Below, in pieces: positions 12,641 to 24,328 of a stretch of DNA of 64,000 nucleotides. The stretch comes from Silene conica (Eukaryota > Streptophyta > Magnoliopsida > Caryophyllales > Caryophyllaceae). Made by a program: the position numbers and the translations under genes. How positions within the stretch are numbered: position 1 is the first letter of the stretch; every line of letters starts with the position of its first letter. The DNA is taken from positions 15,505,001 to 15,569,000 of the forward strand of contig CM055318.2 in NCBI GenBank assembly GCA_029255685.2. The letters run 5' to 3'. Below the pieces are notes generated by a model. That model did no database searches and was not told where the DNA came from. It saw only the letters and a program-made list of their open reading frames with translations.

Positions 12641-13420
12641 TAGGGCTGAGCAAAACCGGATATCCAATCCAGATTTCAAATCAAATTTTAAAATTTTGAA
12701 TTTTGGAATCCGGATCTGATACGAATAATTTGGATATCCAAAACTCCGGAATGCAAATATTTGGATATCTAGATTTCGGAAACCGGATTTGATCCGAATA
12801 TTAATTATTGCACTATAGTTTTCTTTTTTTTTTGATAAATCTCCATTTGAGGGATTACATGTATTTTCTGTAATCTCGTATTTCTTTGTATGTGGCTCCT
12901 CTAACATCATTCAAACTGTTTTTCTCAATTGCTTTTACTTAATAAATTTTTCAATTCCTCAAAAATTATTATCGTAAAAATTTATCAAACTTGTTCACGT
13001 TCACTTAGTTCTACATGAATATATCAAATAAACAAATTAAAAACACATAATCTTGTTGATGAGCAATGACGATGACGATTGATAATTTGAGATCTGTATG
13101 TGGTGGAAGACGGTAGAGAAAGGCGAGACGAGATAGATTCGGGTTTGTGTCCTTTTGTTTTCTAGTGTGATGTCTGATGTGTCGTCTATAGTGACTTTTT
13201 ACTTTTTTACGTTTTCTTGTTTTTTAAATTTATTAAAATTCGGATCGGATCCAGATATCTGATTAAAAGAAAATTACGATCCACATCCGATCCGGGTTAA
13301 TTCGGGAAAAAACGGATCGAATATCCAATTTAACTGATATTTACATATTCGGATTTTTATTTTCGAATTTCGGATTGAATTCAGAAAAAATTCGTATCCG
13401 ATTTTTTTTACTCAGCCCTA
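12641..13420. mobile_element. Non-autonomous hAT-like element with TAGGGCTGAG ends
   Basis: The 780-bp element has inverted termini TAGGGCTGAGCAAAA and TTTTTACTCAGCCCTA. Beyond these, both arms are rich in GGATATCCG/CCGATCC-type words, so the ends can pair over a long distance. The TAGGGCTG-type terminus is typical of plant hAT MITEs. The 8-bp target duplication is not clear. No transposase frame is present. It starts six bases after the preceding element. Confidence 0.65.
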
Positions 13421-16400
13421 GTCACCACAAGTCCACAGTCTCCATAAATCAATTAAGGCATGCCAGAATTACTCATCATAGGACTCAATCATGTTCAACA
13501 TTTACATTCTCGTATACCATACTACGCACATACACTGTCTAACCCATCGTATAAGCATACATGTTTCCACATCCCTGTTCATTCATCCCTCGTACTTCTA
13601 TTACTAGCATCACGAGACTCTAATATGCATCTATCTACCTATAAAATCTTATTAAAAGGGTAAACTAAAATATCAAATTAATGTGACGTGGCCGGCAAAA
13701 ATTAATTATAACATGGCAAAATTTTATTGTGACATGACAAAAATTATTGTGACATGACACTTATCTATATAATGTAAATTTATTATTTACTAACCCCTTT
13801 CATATACACATAAAATATACTAAAATATTTTACAAAAATGTCATTATTATCATCATTATTCTTAAATTAATTATGCATATTAAGTATTTGATGAGTTAAC
13901 AAATTATAAAAGTGATGTTACCTCTACAAAAATCGCACTACGATAATAAACTCCGCTACAACATTATATAAAAAAAAACTAAGAACTTCACTAACTCACG
14001 TGCCATTTAAAATTCATCTCCAAATATTACGAGTCACATGTTTAGAAGTACAAAAAATATAAAAATATTAGTTGCAAACATAAAAAATAAATTAATACAA
14101 ACTTTTTAGTTTCACTCACAATTTTGGTTCTTAATATATCATAATCTATATAACATGTACTTTTTTTTATTTAATGGTATGTTTTTAATAACCACTATTA
14201 TACTTTATAGTTATGTATCTTAATTTTTATAGCTTTTCATTCACCACTTTTCTTCTTCCCCTAAATAAATTATTGAAATTAATGTAAGAATTAATTACCA
14301 AAATGATCTTATATAACTATGACACTAATCCTAATTTTTATTTTTATTTAGAAAGTTGGTAGGTAAAGTATACATAAAGAAATAAATAAATTGTTTTGCT
14401 TTTTATCTTTTTTTATGTTTTGAATTAATAGTTAGAATTAGAATCTAATTTAATTATCATTCTGTGTTTGCATTTAAATTGCAGGGGAGTGATATTTTTA
14501 CATATCAATAACATTCCAGTGATTGAAAAATAATGGTAATAGATTTCTTCCCACTTTTTTTTGTTTGAATATTTTTTTGTTTTATCAAGTTTTCCTTTTC
14601 TACTATAGCGTGTGAGCAATATAAAATGGTAATATAAATCTCTCATATATGGTACCATGTTATATCATATATTATAACCTTTAATTTATTAATAGACAAA
14701 ATTTGTAAATTGTACTGCACTGTTTTTCACTCTTTTACACAATTTAGTTTTCCATGTAAAATTTCTAATTTTATTTTGTATTTTGTCAAACAGGTTATAA
14801 ATCAAATATTTTGGTTGAAGTGTGAAAGTATGCTACAAATATGTCAATCTGGCCTTTTAATAGTGTCATATACTGAGTAAATATTATAGTTATCGGTTGT
14901 AATGCAATGCTCATTCTCCAATTCATTATTTGAACTTTGAATACTTTCATACTTTTAAATCATTTTTTCCCCACCTAATATATATTCATTTAGCACTTGC
15001 AATGTATATTTTTCCTCAATATTTTTTATTTTTAATTTGTGTATATTTTATTTTCTTTTGAATCAAGAAATTAATAGTTCTAAAGAATTATAAAAATATT
15101 GGATGAATGAAAAGAAAACAACCATGCTTAAATCGTACAAAACATTTTGAATCATATCAGGTATGTTTTAAATTCTAATGATCATTATTATGCCATTTGA
15201 GAAAATGTGTCATTAGTTTTGCTAATTTTCCACTACTTAATTGATAAATCCACTTCTAAACTTTTACTCCTTACCTTTTTCTCTCACTATTATTATACTT
15301 TACATATTATCATAGTTTTTGTCTGCTTTCACAAAAATCTTCTCTCGAATAAATTGTTGAAATTTATGCAAGCAGAAAGTAATTACACACATGTTTTTAT
15401 GTAACTAGCACAACAATCCTATTTTTTATCTATAAAATCCCTTCAAAGGGTAAATCCTCTACAATATTATATAAAAAATAATACTAAGTATCTCACTAAG
15501 GCTCTGTTTGGCAGTGCACTTCAGGTACCTGATTTGCTGAAATAACTTCTTGCCATCAGGTAGCTATTATTTTAGGAGTGTTTGGCGAGTAGCTTATTTG
15601 GTCAAATAAGCTACCTGAAATGAAATTATATATAAGGTAGCATTTTAGATTTCAGGTACCTGATTCTAGGTTATATTACCTTTTTACCCTTCAATCTATA
15701 ATATACTAAATAATTATATTATCCTTTTATGTCATTTCACCAAAATAAGCTACATTTTCAATTAATTTGCCAAACAATTTTTTATATAATCAGTTAGCTT
15801 ATCAGTTCATAATTTTCAGCTACCTTATCAGTTACCTTCTAAGGTTTCAACTACCTTTTGAGTTTTCAGGTACCTTTTCAGGTTTCAGGTAACTTTTCAA
15901 CTCATTTTACCAAACAGAGCCTAAGTCACGTTTATTTAAAATTAATTTCAAATGCTATGAGTCACATGATAAATACAAAAAAAAATATATAAAGAAAATA
16001 TTAATTGCAAACACAAAGAATTAGTTGGTTATTGCTCAATCATGCACACGTTTTACTTAATCATAGAAATGATTGACCATAATACCCCTATCTTTTCACA
16101 ACATTTACAATTTTATTTGACCTTCTCACTTTAAAAAACAAAGAACCAACCCTACCCTACGCCCCCACCCCTGCGCGCAACACCCTTCCCCACCGTCAGT
16201 AGAACCAATGCCAGTAGAAGATGAACCATCTACAGTTAAATCTAAACAACTAGCCGAGGTAAATGAAGTCAAAAACTAAGTCCAAGAATTTATGAGAAAG
16301 TTGGATCCTGAAGTGTGAAATTATGGTAAATGGGTTTCTGGTTATATGATAATTATGTAGTTTTCGCATCTAGGGATTGATTACATTGGTGGGTGCGTGG

Positions 16401-16735
16401 CGGATTAGGTAGATGAGTAGGTTGCATCTCTTAATTAAGCTTTAGAACTTGAATTTGGCCTTGACGGCGGTGGTTACTTATGAATGTATCTAATTGAACA
16501 TCCTACATATCTAATATTATTGTGACGGGATTCAATCCAAATAACAATAAAAAAAAGAAGAATAAGAAAGAAAATGAACAAAACAGAAAACAATTTAAAG
16601 AAATCCTAATTTAATTAGTCTAAGTCAATTTTTTTAATTTCATATAATATAATTGATAAAGGTAAAGATTAGAATTATTACTTGATCGATACGAGAACTA
16701 ACATCCATACTTGTGTGATTTTGACGGATTTGAAA
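13421..16735. other. AT-rich repeat region, no gene seen
   Basis: This region has very high AT content and only short random frames. Two related segments lie in the same order: ~13920-14330 and ~15285-16015 share blocks such as GCAAACA..AAAAAATAA, ACATTATATAAAAAAAA and CTAAATAAATT.TTGAAATT. The second segment is interrupted by a Tourist MITE. Similar text recurs at ~26150-26260, beyond the large LTR insertion. The best explanation is a Helitron-like shell (separate entry). Confidence 0.5.
15500..15921. mobile_element. Tourist-type MITE (PIF/Harbinger)
   Basis: A 422-bp element has termini GGCTCTGTTTGG and CCAAACAGAGCC. It is flanked by TAA on both sides (15497-15499 and 15922-15924), the PIF/Harbinger target duplication. 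The interior is full of CAGGTACCT-type palindromes. It cleanly splits a segment that is colinear with ~13930-14090, which confirms insertion. Confidence 0.88.
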
Positions 16736-18639
16736 TGTAACACCCCCATAATCCTCTTTATTAGTAAATAGGGGTTTCAAGTAAAATTCAGATAATGGGT
16801 GTGTCACAATTAAACTAAATGTGGTAGTAGTACCTAGACATGAGATAAAATAGGTAGTTGTCTAATGCAATTTAAAATCCAAAGGATAAATTACGATTAC
16901 AACCAAATTTAAATTTTGCGGAAGCGAAAATAAAGTTCAACGATATATAAAAAAGGAAGATAAAGTCTTTAAGCATTTGTCTTTGATTGAAACTATTAAG
17001 CGCGTTCTCATGTGCATCCCACGACTAATTTCCACGAGTACTGTAACATCCCGCATTTTCGTAAATTATATTTTTAAGGTTTTAAATTATTTTTACGGAA
17101 TAAAATAATATTTTAATATTTATTTTTAAGTTATTTTAAAACAATCAATTAAGATCCGTCTTAAGAACCTTAAATCCTTAAGACGTAATAACTTGGCAAG
17201 TCTTAAACCGATTCATAAAACCCGTTCACAATATTTGACCCGTTTCATTTAACGGAAAAGAGACTACTTAAACCCCCACCAAAACCCTTTATGTCGACAT
17301 CTCTTCAACCTCACAACTCATTTCACTGCTTCCCAAAATCCTCCATTTTTCTTATTTCTCCAAAGCTTAAACTCAACATTTCGAGGCCTTCCCGAAGTCG
17401 AATCAAGGCAAGTCATACCTTTTCGGAATCCTTGCGAGATTTCCAAGACATCTATCTCTTTTAATTTCTTTTTTCGTTCAACTTGAAAAAGAGACTCTTT
17501 TGTGTAAATTCCGTTTTTAAGCATCAAAAACCCGTTTTCCTTGTTGTAGGAGAAGGCTTAGAAGATTTTGGTGTTGTTAGTTACATTGTGGGAGGGGATC
17601 TTGGAGCATAACCGCTTTAGAGGTGACAATAATGAGAAACTCGGCCTTTATTGTTAAAATAACATTTTCTTGGTGTGTATGATGAAAGTTTCTGATTTTG
17701 ATGATGTCGTTGTTGTTTAGGACTTAGAAATATGATAGGTTTTGATCTTAAATGACATTCACATGTTTAGTTTGGTATTCATATGATTAATTGTTCATTT
17801 TTCAGATTTCATGTTCTTAAGACGAATACAAAGATTGTTCTTAATTTGTGTTTCGATTGTTCAATAATCTTGTTTGATGCATACTTGGGATTGTTAAGGG
17901 ATTATATGTGCTGGTAGGATAGATTTATGGCTTGGAATCATAGTGTAAAAGCAATTGTCGAAAGTTTGGAGGAATTGTGAAAGTGCAGGAAAACCCGTGA
18001 AACAGCCTGCCCGTGCAGGGGCGCAGGCTGCGCAGGTCTGAGCGCAGGCTGCGCAAGTGAGGCGCAGCTGCGAAACCCCAATGCGCAGGCTGCGCAAATG
18101 GCCTGTAACTTCGTGCTGTTTTTATTGGTTCGGGATTGTTTGGGGATTTGTTTTCCAATTGTTTAAGTGATGTGTATGCTATGCTTAGGAATATATTTAC
18201 TTGGTTTTGAATACATGTTTAGGTTAAGTAAAGTTTGACCAAGTGATTAACTAATTGCCTCATGTTAACCCTTTTCAATCGTTTATTGTAAAGTTCCTGC
18301 TTAAGTTGTTTAGTATGCTTAAGTACCATAGGTTGTGATGTTTAAGGTCATGGTTAATGGGTAGTTAGCAAGTAACGTTTTAGGATGTTGTTATTTAGCT
18401 AAAGTTAGTTTTCATTTGATAGTAATGGGTAGTTAGTAAACAAGGTTTAGAAGGTTGTTCCACTTCTTAAGTTAATCTATCCTAGGTTGTTAATGAAACC
18501 TAGTGGACCTAGTTAGATGATTAGTGACCCTTGGACTTATGGAAGGAAAGTCTTAAGTTGGTTAATAGTTATTGAACTTGTTTATCTCTTGCTCATGTGT
18601 GTTTGAGGTCCCCGGAGGATGGGCGACACTATATTGGGT

Positions 18640-18725
18640 TCGGGAATGGAGAGAGGATAAAGACCCCCCGGTCGGGTAACCGAAAGGGAAACCGACTCTC
18701 CCTCAACTTAGTTCCCGGGGTCAAT
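18640..18725 (+). repeat. GC-rich nested hairpin in LTR B1, first copy (second copy ~19420-19535)
   Basis: The word ACCCCCCGG is followed by GGTCGG..CCGACT, inside GGAGAG..CTCTCC, inside CGGGAA..TTCCCG. The second copy, ~800 bp later, has ACCCCCCGG then GGCCGG..CCGGCT inside TTTGGA..TCCAAA. The inner stem shows a paired T-A to C-G change, and the outer stems differ in sequence but still pair. This indicates conserved secondary structure. Confidence 0.7.
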
Positions 18726-18794
18726 TAAGTGTTGGTTAGAAGTTTAAAAGATAAGAGCTAAAGGTTTAGTTAAAGTAGTTGGATGATATTGTAT

Positions 18795-19370
18795 TGATTC
18801 GTATTAAGGTATGCCTTAAGCTGACCTCTGAGTTTAATACGTGAGCTAGTTGTCATATATAGGGGTATGCCTTAAGCTGGCCTCTGAGCCCTATATGTGT
18901 ATGGTTGTCGTGTCTGGGGTATGCCTTAAGCTGACCTCTGAGCCCAGATATGTTTATTTGTGATCGCGTTGGAACATGCCTTAAGTTGGCCTCTGAGTCT
19001 GACGAGTAGAGCAGCTGCACAACGGGGCACTCAGGTTGTAATACCTTGCTCGGAGTGCAGATGTTGATGTTAGGACATGCCTTAAGCTGGCCTCTGAGTC
19101 TAGTGTCTTGTGATGTAGTAAAGGGACATGCCTTAAGTTTGCCTCTGAGTTCTTTACTTATTGGGTGCTAGTCCATGCGTTGAGTTGTCGCCTCTGAGTC
19201 TAGTATCTTGTTGATTAGCGGGTCTATGCCTTAAGTTAGCCTCTAAGTCCTTGCTTGTGATAGTGAATTTGGTATCTAGGTTATGCGTTAAGATGTCGCC
19301 TCTGAACCTTTATACTTGCTGAACATTTGGTGTTTAGGTTATGTCTTAAGTTGACCGCTGAACCTTTATA
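18795..19370 (+). repeat. Array of ~10 hairpins with constant core and covarying arms
   Basis: Units recur about every 50-58 bp (one gap ~100) with ATGCC-type cores starting near 18811, 18867, 18921, 18975, 19075, 19125, 19175, 19223, 19282 and 19339. Each core reads about ATGCCTTAAG-N-TG-R-CCTCTGAG. The bases just outside differ from unit to unit but pair within a unit: GTATTAA/TTAATAC, ATATAGGG/CCCTATAT, TCTGGG/CCCAGA, CGTTGGA/TCTGACG (two G-U pairs), GTAAA-GGA/TTCTTTAC (one bulge), AGGTT/AACCT. Compensatory variation across units is what RNA structure would leave. Confidence 0.8.
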
Positions 19371-20740
19371 CTTGTTGTTTAATATTGATGGTTATAATGA
19401 TTGATTATAGTATTGTTCATCCAAGGCATTGGATGACTCTTTAGTCAGTTTCGTAAATAGTTTGGACTGAAAGACCCCCCGGCCGGGCAACCGGAAGGGA
19501 AACCGGCTCTCCTTCCAAATGGTTTCCGAAGTTGGTTGAGAGCCTTGCGTTAGTAATTGCATGATGGTATGAGAATCAGATATTGAATTTATATGCTTCA
19601 CATGTTTATATATGTTGGAGTATATTGTTTGTATTTCTGTGTTACGTGTCGTTACAAAAGGTGGCTAGGAGAACTCTAGTCACTCCCCAGTCCCCACTGA
19701 TTGTGGCGTACATGTTTACATGTATGTAGGTACATGACAGGATGGTTGATGGAGGGTTTACATGGAGCAAGCGAGCGATGATCCTATTCATCGATTTTGA
19801 CTTACACATATGCGTTAGCTAGACTCTAGACTTTTGATTTGGTTTTGAGTGCCTGTAGGGATGTGCCATCCCAGGCTGTTGTATATATTTACTTTCAGTA
19901 CTTAGACAGTTATACTTATCTATTTATGTTTATATCAGTTTCAGTTTCAGTTTTTAATTCACCTCGTTTTTATGCATGTTAAATTTTAAATTCCGCGTAA
20001 ATTTTGGCATGTTTTATGTTTTATTTTTCCCCTGCGACGAGGGGTTTTACAAGTACCTGTCACACGATTTGCTCACACAATTTGTGATCACCGCAGGTCC
20101 AAGCAAGGACAAAACAAATAAAAGGGTCAACAATAATGTTGAGTAAGGTAAACAATCCGAATAAAGAATAAACGGAATATGAAATCATAACTTAAAAGAC
20201 ATGTTAAAGTAATATGTAACAAAAGTGTTTCGAAAGATTGAAAACAGAGTTTCAGAATTGCCACTGTTAATTGAAGGGGAACAAATAATTTCAAATGATT
20301 AAGAACAACATAAGTGTTCCAAAATATTCAAATCCATATCCAACCTTTCAAGATAATTCCAATTCAAAGAAAACATTTATTTCCAACAATTTCCAACGTC
20401 GGTACGTATATGCTTGGATAGAGGTCGTATGAAGAGTATCCCCTCGCCCTAAACCGGATAAGACGAGGTTCACCAAATCATGTACTAAACTGTCCTAGAA
20501 TCCCGAGTGTACACACCCCTCTAAGAGTCAACCCCAAAGAGGAAGATAAGAGGACGGGGTCTCGATCAACTAACCCCCATCAGAAGCTCTGTATAGGAAG
20601 TCCCTTATTATGGAACAACCTACCCCTCTACCAAAACCGTTTCAAACCATTTCCAAAATAACCAAGATGTTTCCTTCAAATTTGATAACTCATCATAAGC
20701 TTGTAGAAAAGCAAATGGTTTTGGTTCCCAAAACTTTTAG

Positions 20741-21340
20741 AATTTGATGGGAATAATCCCACCTTTACCCTATCTTCCCAAAATAGTCCAACCTTTAAAT
20801 AATTTGATAATAATATCACCTTTGTACATGATCTTCTCATAATAGTCTCTATTAAAAATTGACCTATTATTATAGGTAATTCGAACTATTAGAGTGACTA
20901 AACTGAATAACACAAAAAACATCCTCATTATGATAATTATATCCCCGTATCCCCGATCCCCATAGTCTACCTTGCTTCCATCTCTTAACTCCGTCATCAT
21001 CATTAACCCATGAAGATATGAACCCAAATTTCACTTTATAGTCTTTCCGTATTCGTCACTGCCACAACTAATAAAAATCCTAAAAATCGATCTCCCAAAT
21101 TGAATCTCCTAGCTCCTGCTCCTTCTCCTTCGTGTATAACCCCCCTCATCAATATTAATGCCATGGTTATCATCCTATCATCACGAACACAACCAATGAG
21201 CCTCAACAAGCTGTAATGGCTCAATCCCACCTCCTAGGCCCACAACCGTGGTACATGCCCCGTCGGTTTCCACAATGTGGTTTTTTTCCCGACCCGTAAA
21301 GAACCCAGAAATCGATCTCTACTGAGCCGTTCGAGCTATA
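20741..21340. other. Unassigned inserted sequence left of the CACTA element (continues at 24329-24755)
   Basis: Compared with solo LTR A2, copy A1 departs after CCCAAAACTTTTAGAAT and returns near 24755 (ATTATTATCTA). The foreign sequence on either side of the CACTA element has no recognised coding region or clear termini. It may be an older transposon into which the CACTA element jumped, or an A-family variant. The left part contains GGGAATAATCCCACC near its edge, which could be a terminus. Confidence 0.4.
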
Positions 21341-24328
21341 CACTACTACAAAAGTTGTTTACTACATAGGATTTTTTTACTAATAGACATAGGTTTTTGA
21401 ACCGATGTAGAGTTCAGTTATGTCCTTTAGTTTGTAATAGACATAGGTTGTACAACCGATGTGCATTACTGTAATGGACATCGGATGTTTCAAAAATCCT
21501 ATGTCTATTGCTTATAATGGACAACGGACTTTCGTAAAATCTCATGTCTAATATGTAAAAATCCTATGTCCATTAATGTTATTTACATCAGTTTTTCCTT
21601 AAAAATAATCCTATGTCTATTGTTGATTTTTACATCAGACTTTCGTTTAAATCCCATGTCTATTGTTGTTATGTACATCAGTTTTTTACAAAATCCCATG
21701 TCTATTATTGGGTAGTATACATCAGATTTTTTACAACCTCTGTCCTTTAATGTGGTTTTGTTTAAAAAAAAATTAGAATCAAAATTCCTGTTGCCAATAT
21801 AATGCCAAAATCCGTGATTGTACGAAAACGGAGCCCTTTCATTACTAATTACGACAACAAAAGTCGTTCGTCGTCATACATTGTTTCAAGAACGAACCAA
21901 ACAAAGGTTGTTCGTCATAATACGTACAATAATACATATATATACTGTTAGAGTGCAGAAACTAAGACTATCAGCTCAACTTCAGCCAATATTAAGCGAC
22001 CATCAGGCTCTTGCTCCATATGTGAGTCTGTTTCATTTAGTTGATCCAGATGCGCATGACCAAGATATGTCCACTTACAAACTGTGGTGCACAGACTCCT
22101 TGTGTCATCACCAGTAGCCCTACAGAGTATATAAATGGTAAATACAGGTGATCAAATGAAGACAGATGCACTCTGGAGACAAAATTCACTAATGACCATC
22201 AATAAACATGAGTTCCAATCTCACTGGACACAAATTTTACTACCTTACCAGCCGCATTAAGAGACTTCATTGCCTCCTGAAGGCTCGGATATCTCTTTGC
22301 TGTGACAGCACCAAGAATGGCCGAACCGAGGAAAACAGACTCATTTTATCTTGGGAGAATTATTTGGTATCTTGTCAAGTCATAGTAATAAAGATTAGCA
22401 ACACCAGTGCATCCAGAGAAACCACGTAATCTGGACACATTTTAGTAGAGGCAATTACATAACAGACCAATAATATTTGCATGTTCTTGAACATACAAAG
22501 AATTCTTTGCCATCCCGCCACTGTGTTTATCTGTAACACAAAGGAAAGTTACATGATTAGCAAGCTTGAAATAGAAGGCCACAACTAAAGAAATTTTTTT
22601 CGCAGAAGTCTGGGTCAGACTCATGAACCTCCTACGAAAATATTTAAATTTTACAATTTCACACAAGTATCATTTGGCTTTTGTGTTTTGAGTTTTGACC
22701 AACATTTTCTACTGTTTTAATACTTCCAACTCAAAAAATATCTTTCAGGGTGTCAATGATCATAGATTCAGAATCTCATATAAGGAACTTACCTTGTGAC
22801 CATTAGCATTGCAGTGCTCAACAATGTGGCATGTACCGTACCAATGCTGCTCTGTCAATGTAACACTTTGGGATGCAACAATGTCTGGTCTGCTGTTCTG
22901 GTTTGTTGTTTTTTGCTCTGGTCTGTTGCATTCCGGTTTGTTACTGTCTGCTCATGGTCTGTTGGTCTGTAATCTGGTGATATAGGTCTGTAGTGCAGAG
23001 TATTTTTCTGGTCTGCCATCTTGTTTTGGTCTGTCAACTTGTAATTTGGTTTGCAGGAAGTAGAATATATTGCCTTCTGAAAAAATATACGTTCATTGTA
23101 GAGAACAACAAAGAGGAATCACATGCTCAAGACCATTAATATCAACCACATACTAACGAATCTAAATACAAACATGTAACAGTAATATGGTGATTATGAT
23201 CTAAATGCAAGCATTAGAATCAATTCACGCACTAGCTATAAAAAAATGACAGTAAATGACCTCACCCCCCACATGTAAACTCCAAAATCCAATGATTTTC
23301 AAGAAGCAATTACTTGGAATCGACCTCGATAACATCATGAACAACAGTTTGATTCGAAACCCGGATCTAAACAACAAAGTCGAACCAGTATATGAGGATG
23401 AATAAAGCTCCTAATAGCAAGCATCAGCAACAATCATAATTTAAAAATTGTAAGAGTATATAAACCCTAATTCAAAAATTGGGGATGAGGAAGCAATGAT
23501 CGACCAAAAACGAAAGCTTGAAAACATCCCAGAGCCAAAACCCCCAAATCGAAAAGACTAACCCTAATTTCGAAAATTAAAGCCAAATACTAACAAATTA
23601 AAGAAGAAAAAGAAAGAAAACTACTTACTTGAAGACGAACGATCCATAATAATGCAATTAAAACAAAGGATAATAACGAATTTTGACAAAAACTCGATTT
23701 TCCGCAAACCCTAAAATGTAAATCACTCAAAAAATTAAAGGCGATGAATAGACAACTCGATTTTTTGCAAACCCTGAAAGATGGCGCAAACAAACCTCGA
23801 GTTTAATAACAGGTTCAAGCAAATGGTAATATTTGATTAATTTACATACCTCGAGTTACACATACAATGGGTGAATTGGAAGGGAACGGCGGGAGATGGT
23901 GCGTGAGAGCAGTAAGACGATGTTCTTGGCGGAGGTCTGGTCATCGCCGAATTACCGGAGTGGAGGATGTGAAGGCGATTGGTGGAGAATGGCTCAAGAG
24001 TTCTGTGTGAAATTTTACTAACAATAAAATATGAGTTGTGGTTGTGCGTGGGTGGGGGGTATGTATGGGTTGAGGAGTATAAATGGACATGGGATTACGA
24101 GATAACCCATGTAAATAAGGAGGCAATGGACATGGGATTTAGAAAACAACAGATGTTATGTCCATTAATTACCATCAGTTATGGACATGGGTTCTACCAA
24201 CAACCGATGTAAATAACTCTATAAAGACATCGGATTTTGAAAAAAACCTATGTGCATTATTTACTACATCGGTTTTCTAAAAAACCCATGTGCATTCAGT
24301 GATGTAGTTAAGAGGTTTTGTAGTAGTG
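21341..24328. mobile_element. CACTA (En/Spm) transposon, non-autonomous, carrying captured host exons
   Basis: Termini are CACTACTACAAAAG and, inverted, CTTTTGTAGTAGTG-like (GAGGTTTTGTAGTAGTG). The 3-bp target duplication is ATA (21338-21340 and 24329-24331). Both ends carry many subterminal words of the ACATAGG/CCTATGT and ACATGGG/AACCGATGT kind, in opposite orientation at the two ends, as expected for transposase-binding arrays. Size is 2988 bp with no transposase frame. The interior holds FGGY-kinase exon fragments (separate entry), a TGGTCTG-rich stretch (~22880-23055), and a minus-strand exon-like sequence near 23850-23950 that ends at a good GTATGT donor. Confidence 0.9.
22005..22856 (-). 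pseudogene. Captured FGGY carbohydrate-kinase exon fragments, reordered
   Basis: Four minus-strand pieces match plant FGGY-type pentulose kinase proteins. ~22856-22793 encodes YGT-HIVEHCNANGHK. ~22522-22468 encodes GGMAKNSLYVQEHANIIG. 22338-22249 encodes LGSAILGAVTAKRYPSLQ and EAMKSLNAAG. ~22127-22005 encodes [20 protein letters not shown] and HAH. The first three are in native order (late part of the kinase, including the GGLAKN-type nucleotide-binding region). The last belongs to the middle of the protein, so the order is scrambled. Fragment ends coincide with GT donors (GTAAG at two of them), so capture was of genomic DNA with introns. They lie wholly inside the CACTA element. Confidence 0.8.

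Larger units (their letters stand above)
17042..20051. mobile_element. Solo LTR, family B, copy 1, nested in A1
   Basis: A 3010-bp unit starts TGTAACATCCCG and ends GGGGTTTTACA, with the target duplication AGTAC on both sides (17037-17041 and 20052-20056). Copy A2 has no insertion at the homologous point, which proves the nesting. It carries, in order, a cluster of GCGCAGGCTGCGC words (~18005-18095), a structured GC-rich hairpin (~18640-18725), a ~10-unit hairpin array (18795-19370), and a second copy of the GC-rich hairpin (~19420-19535). It is younger than A1. Confidence 0.85.

Noticed and set aside
18795-19370. CRISPR-like array
   Set aside because: Regular ~55-bp spacing with constant and variable parts looks similar at a glance, but the variable parts are self-complementary around each core, the host is a plant nuclear LTR, and no cas genes exist.
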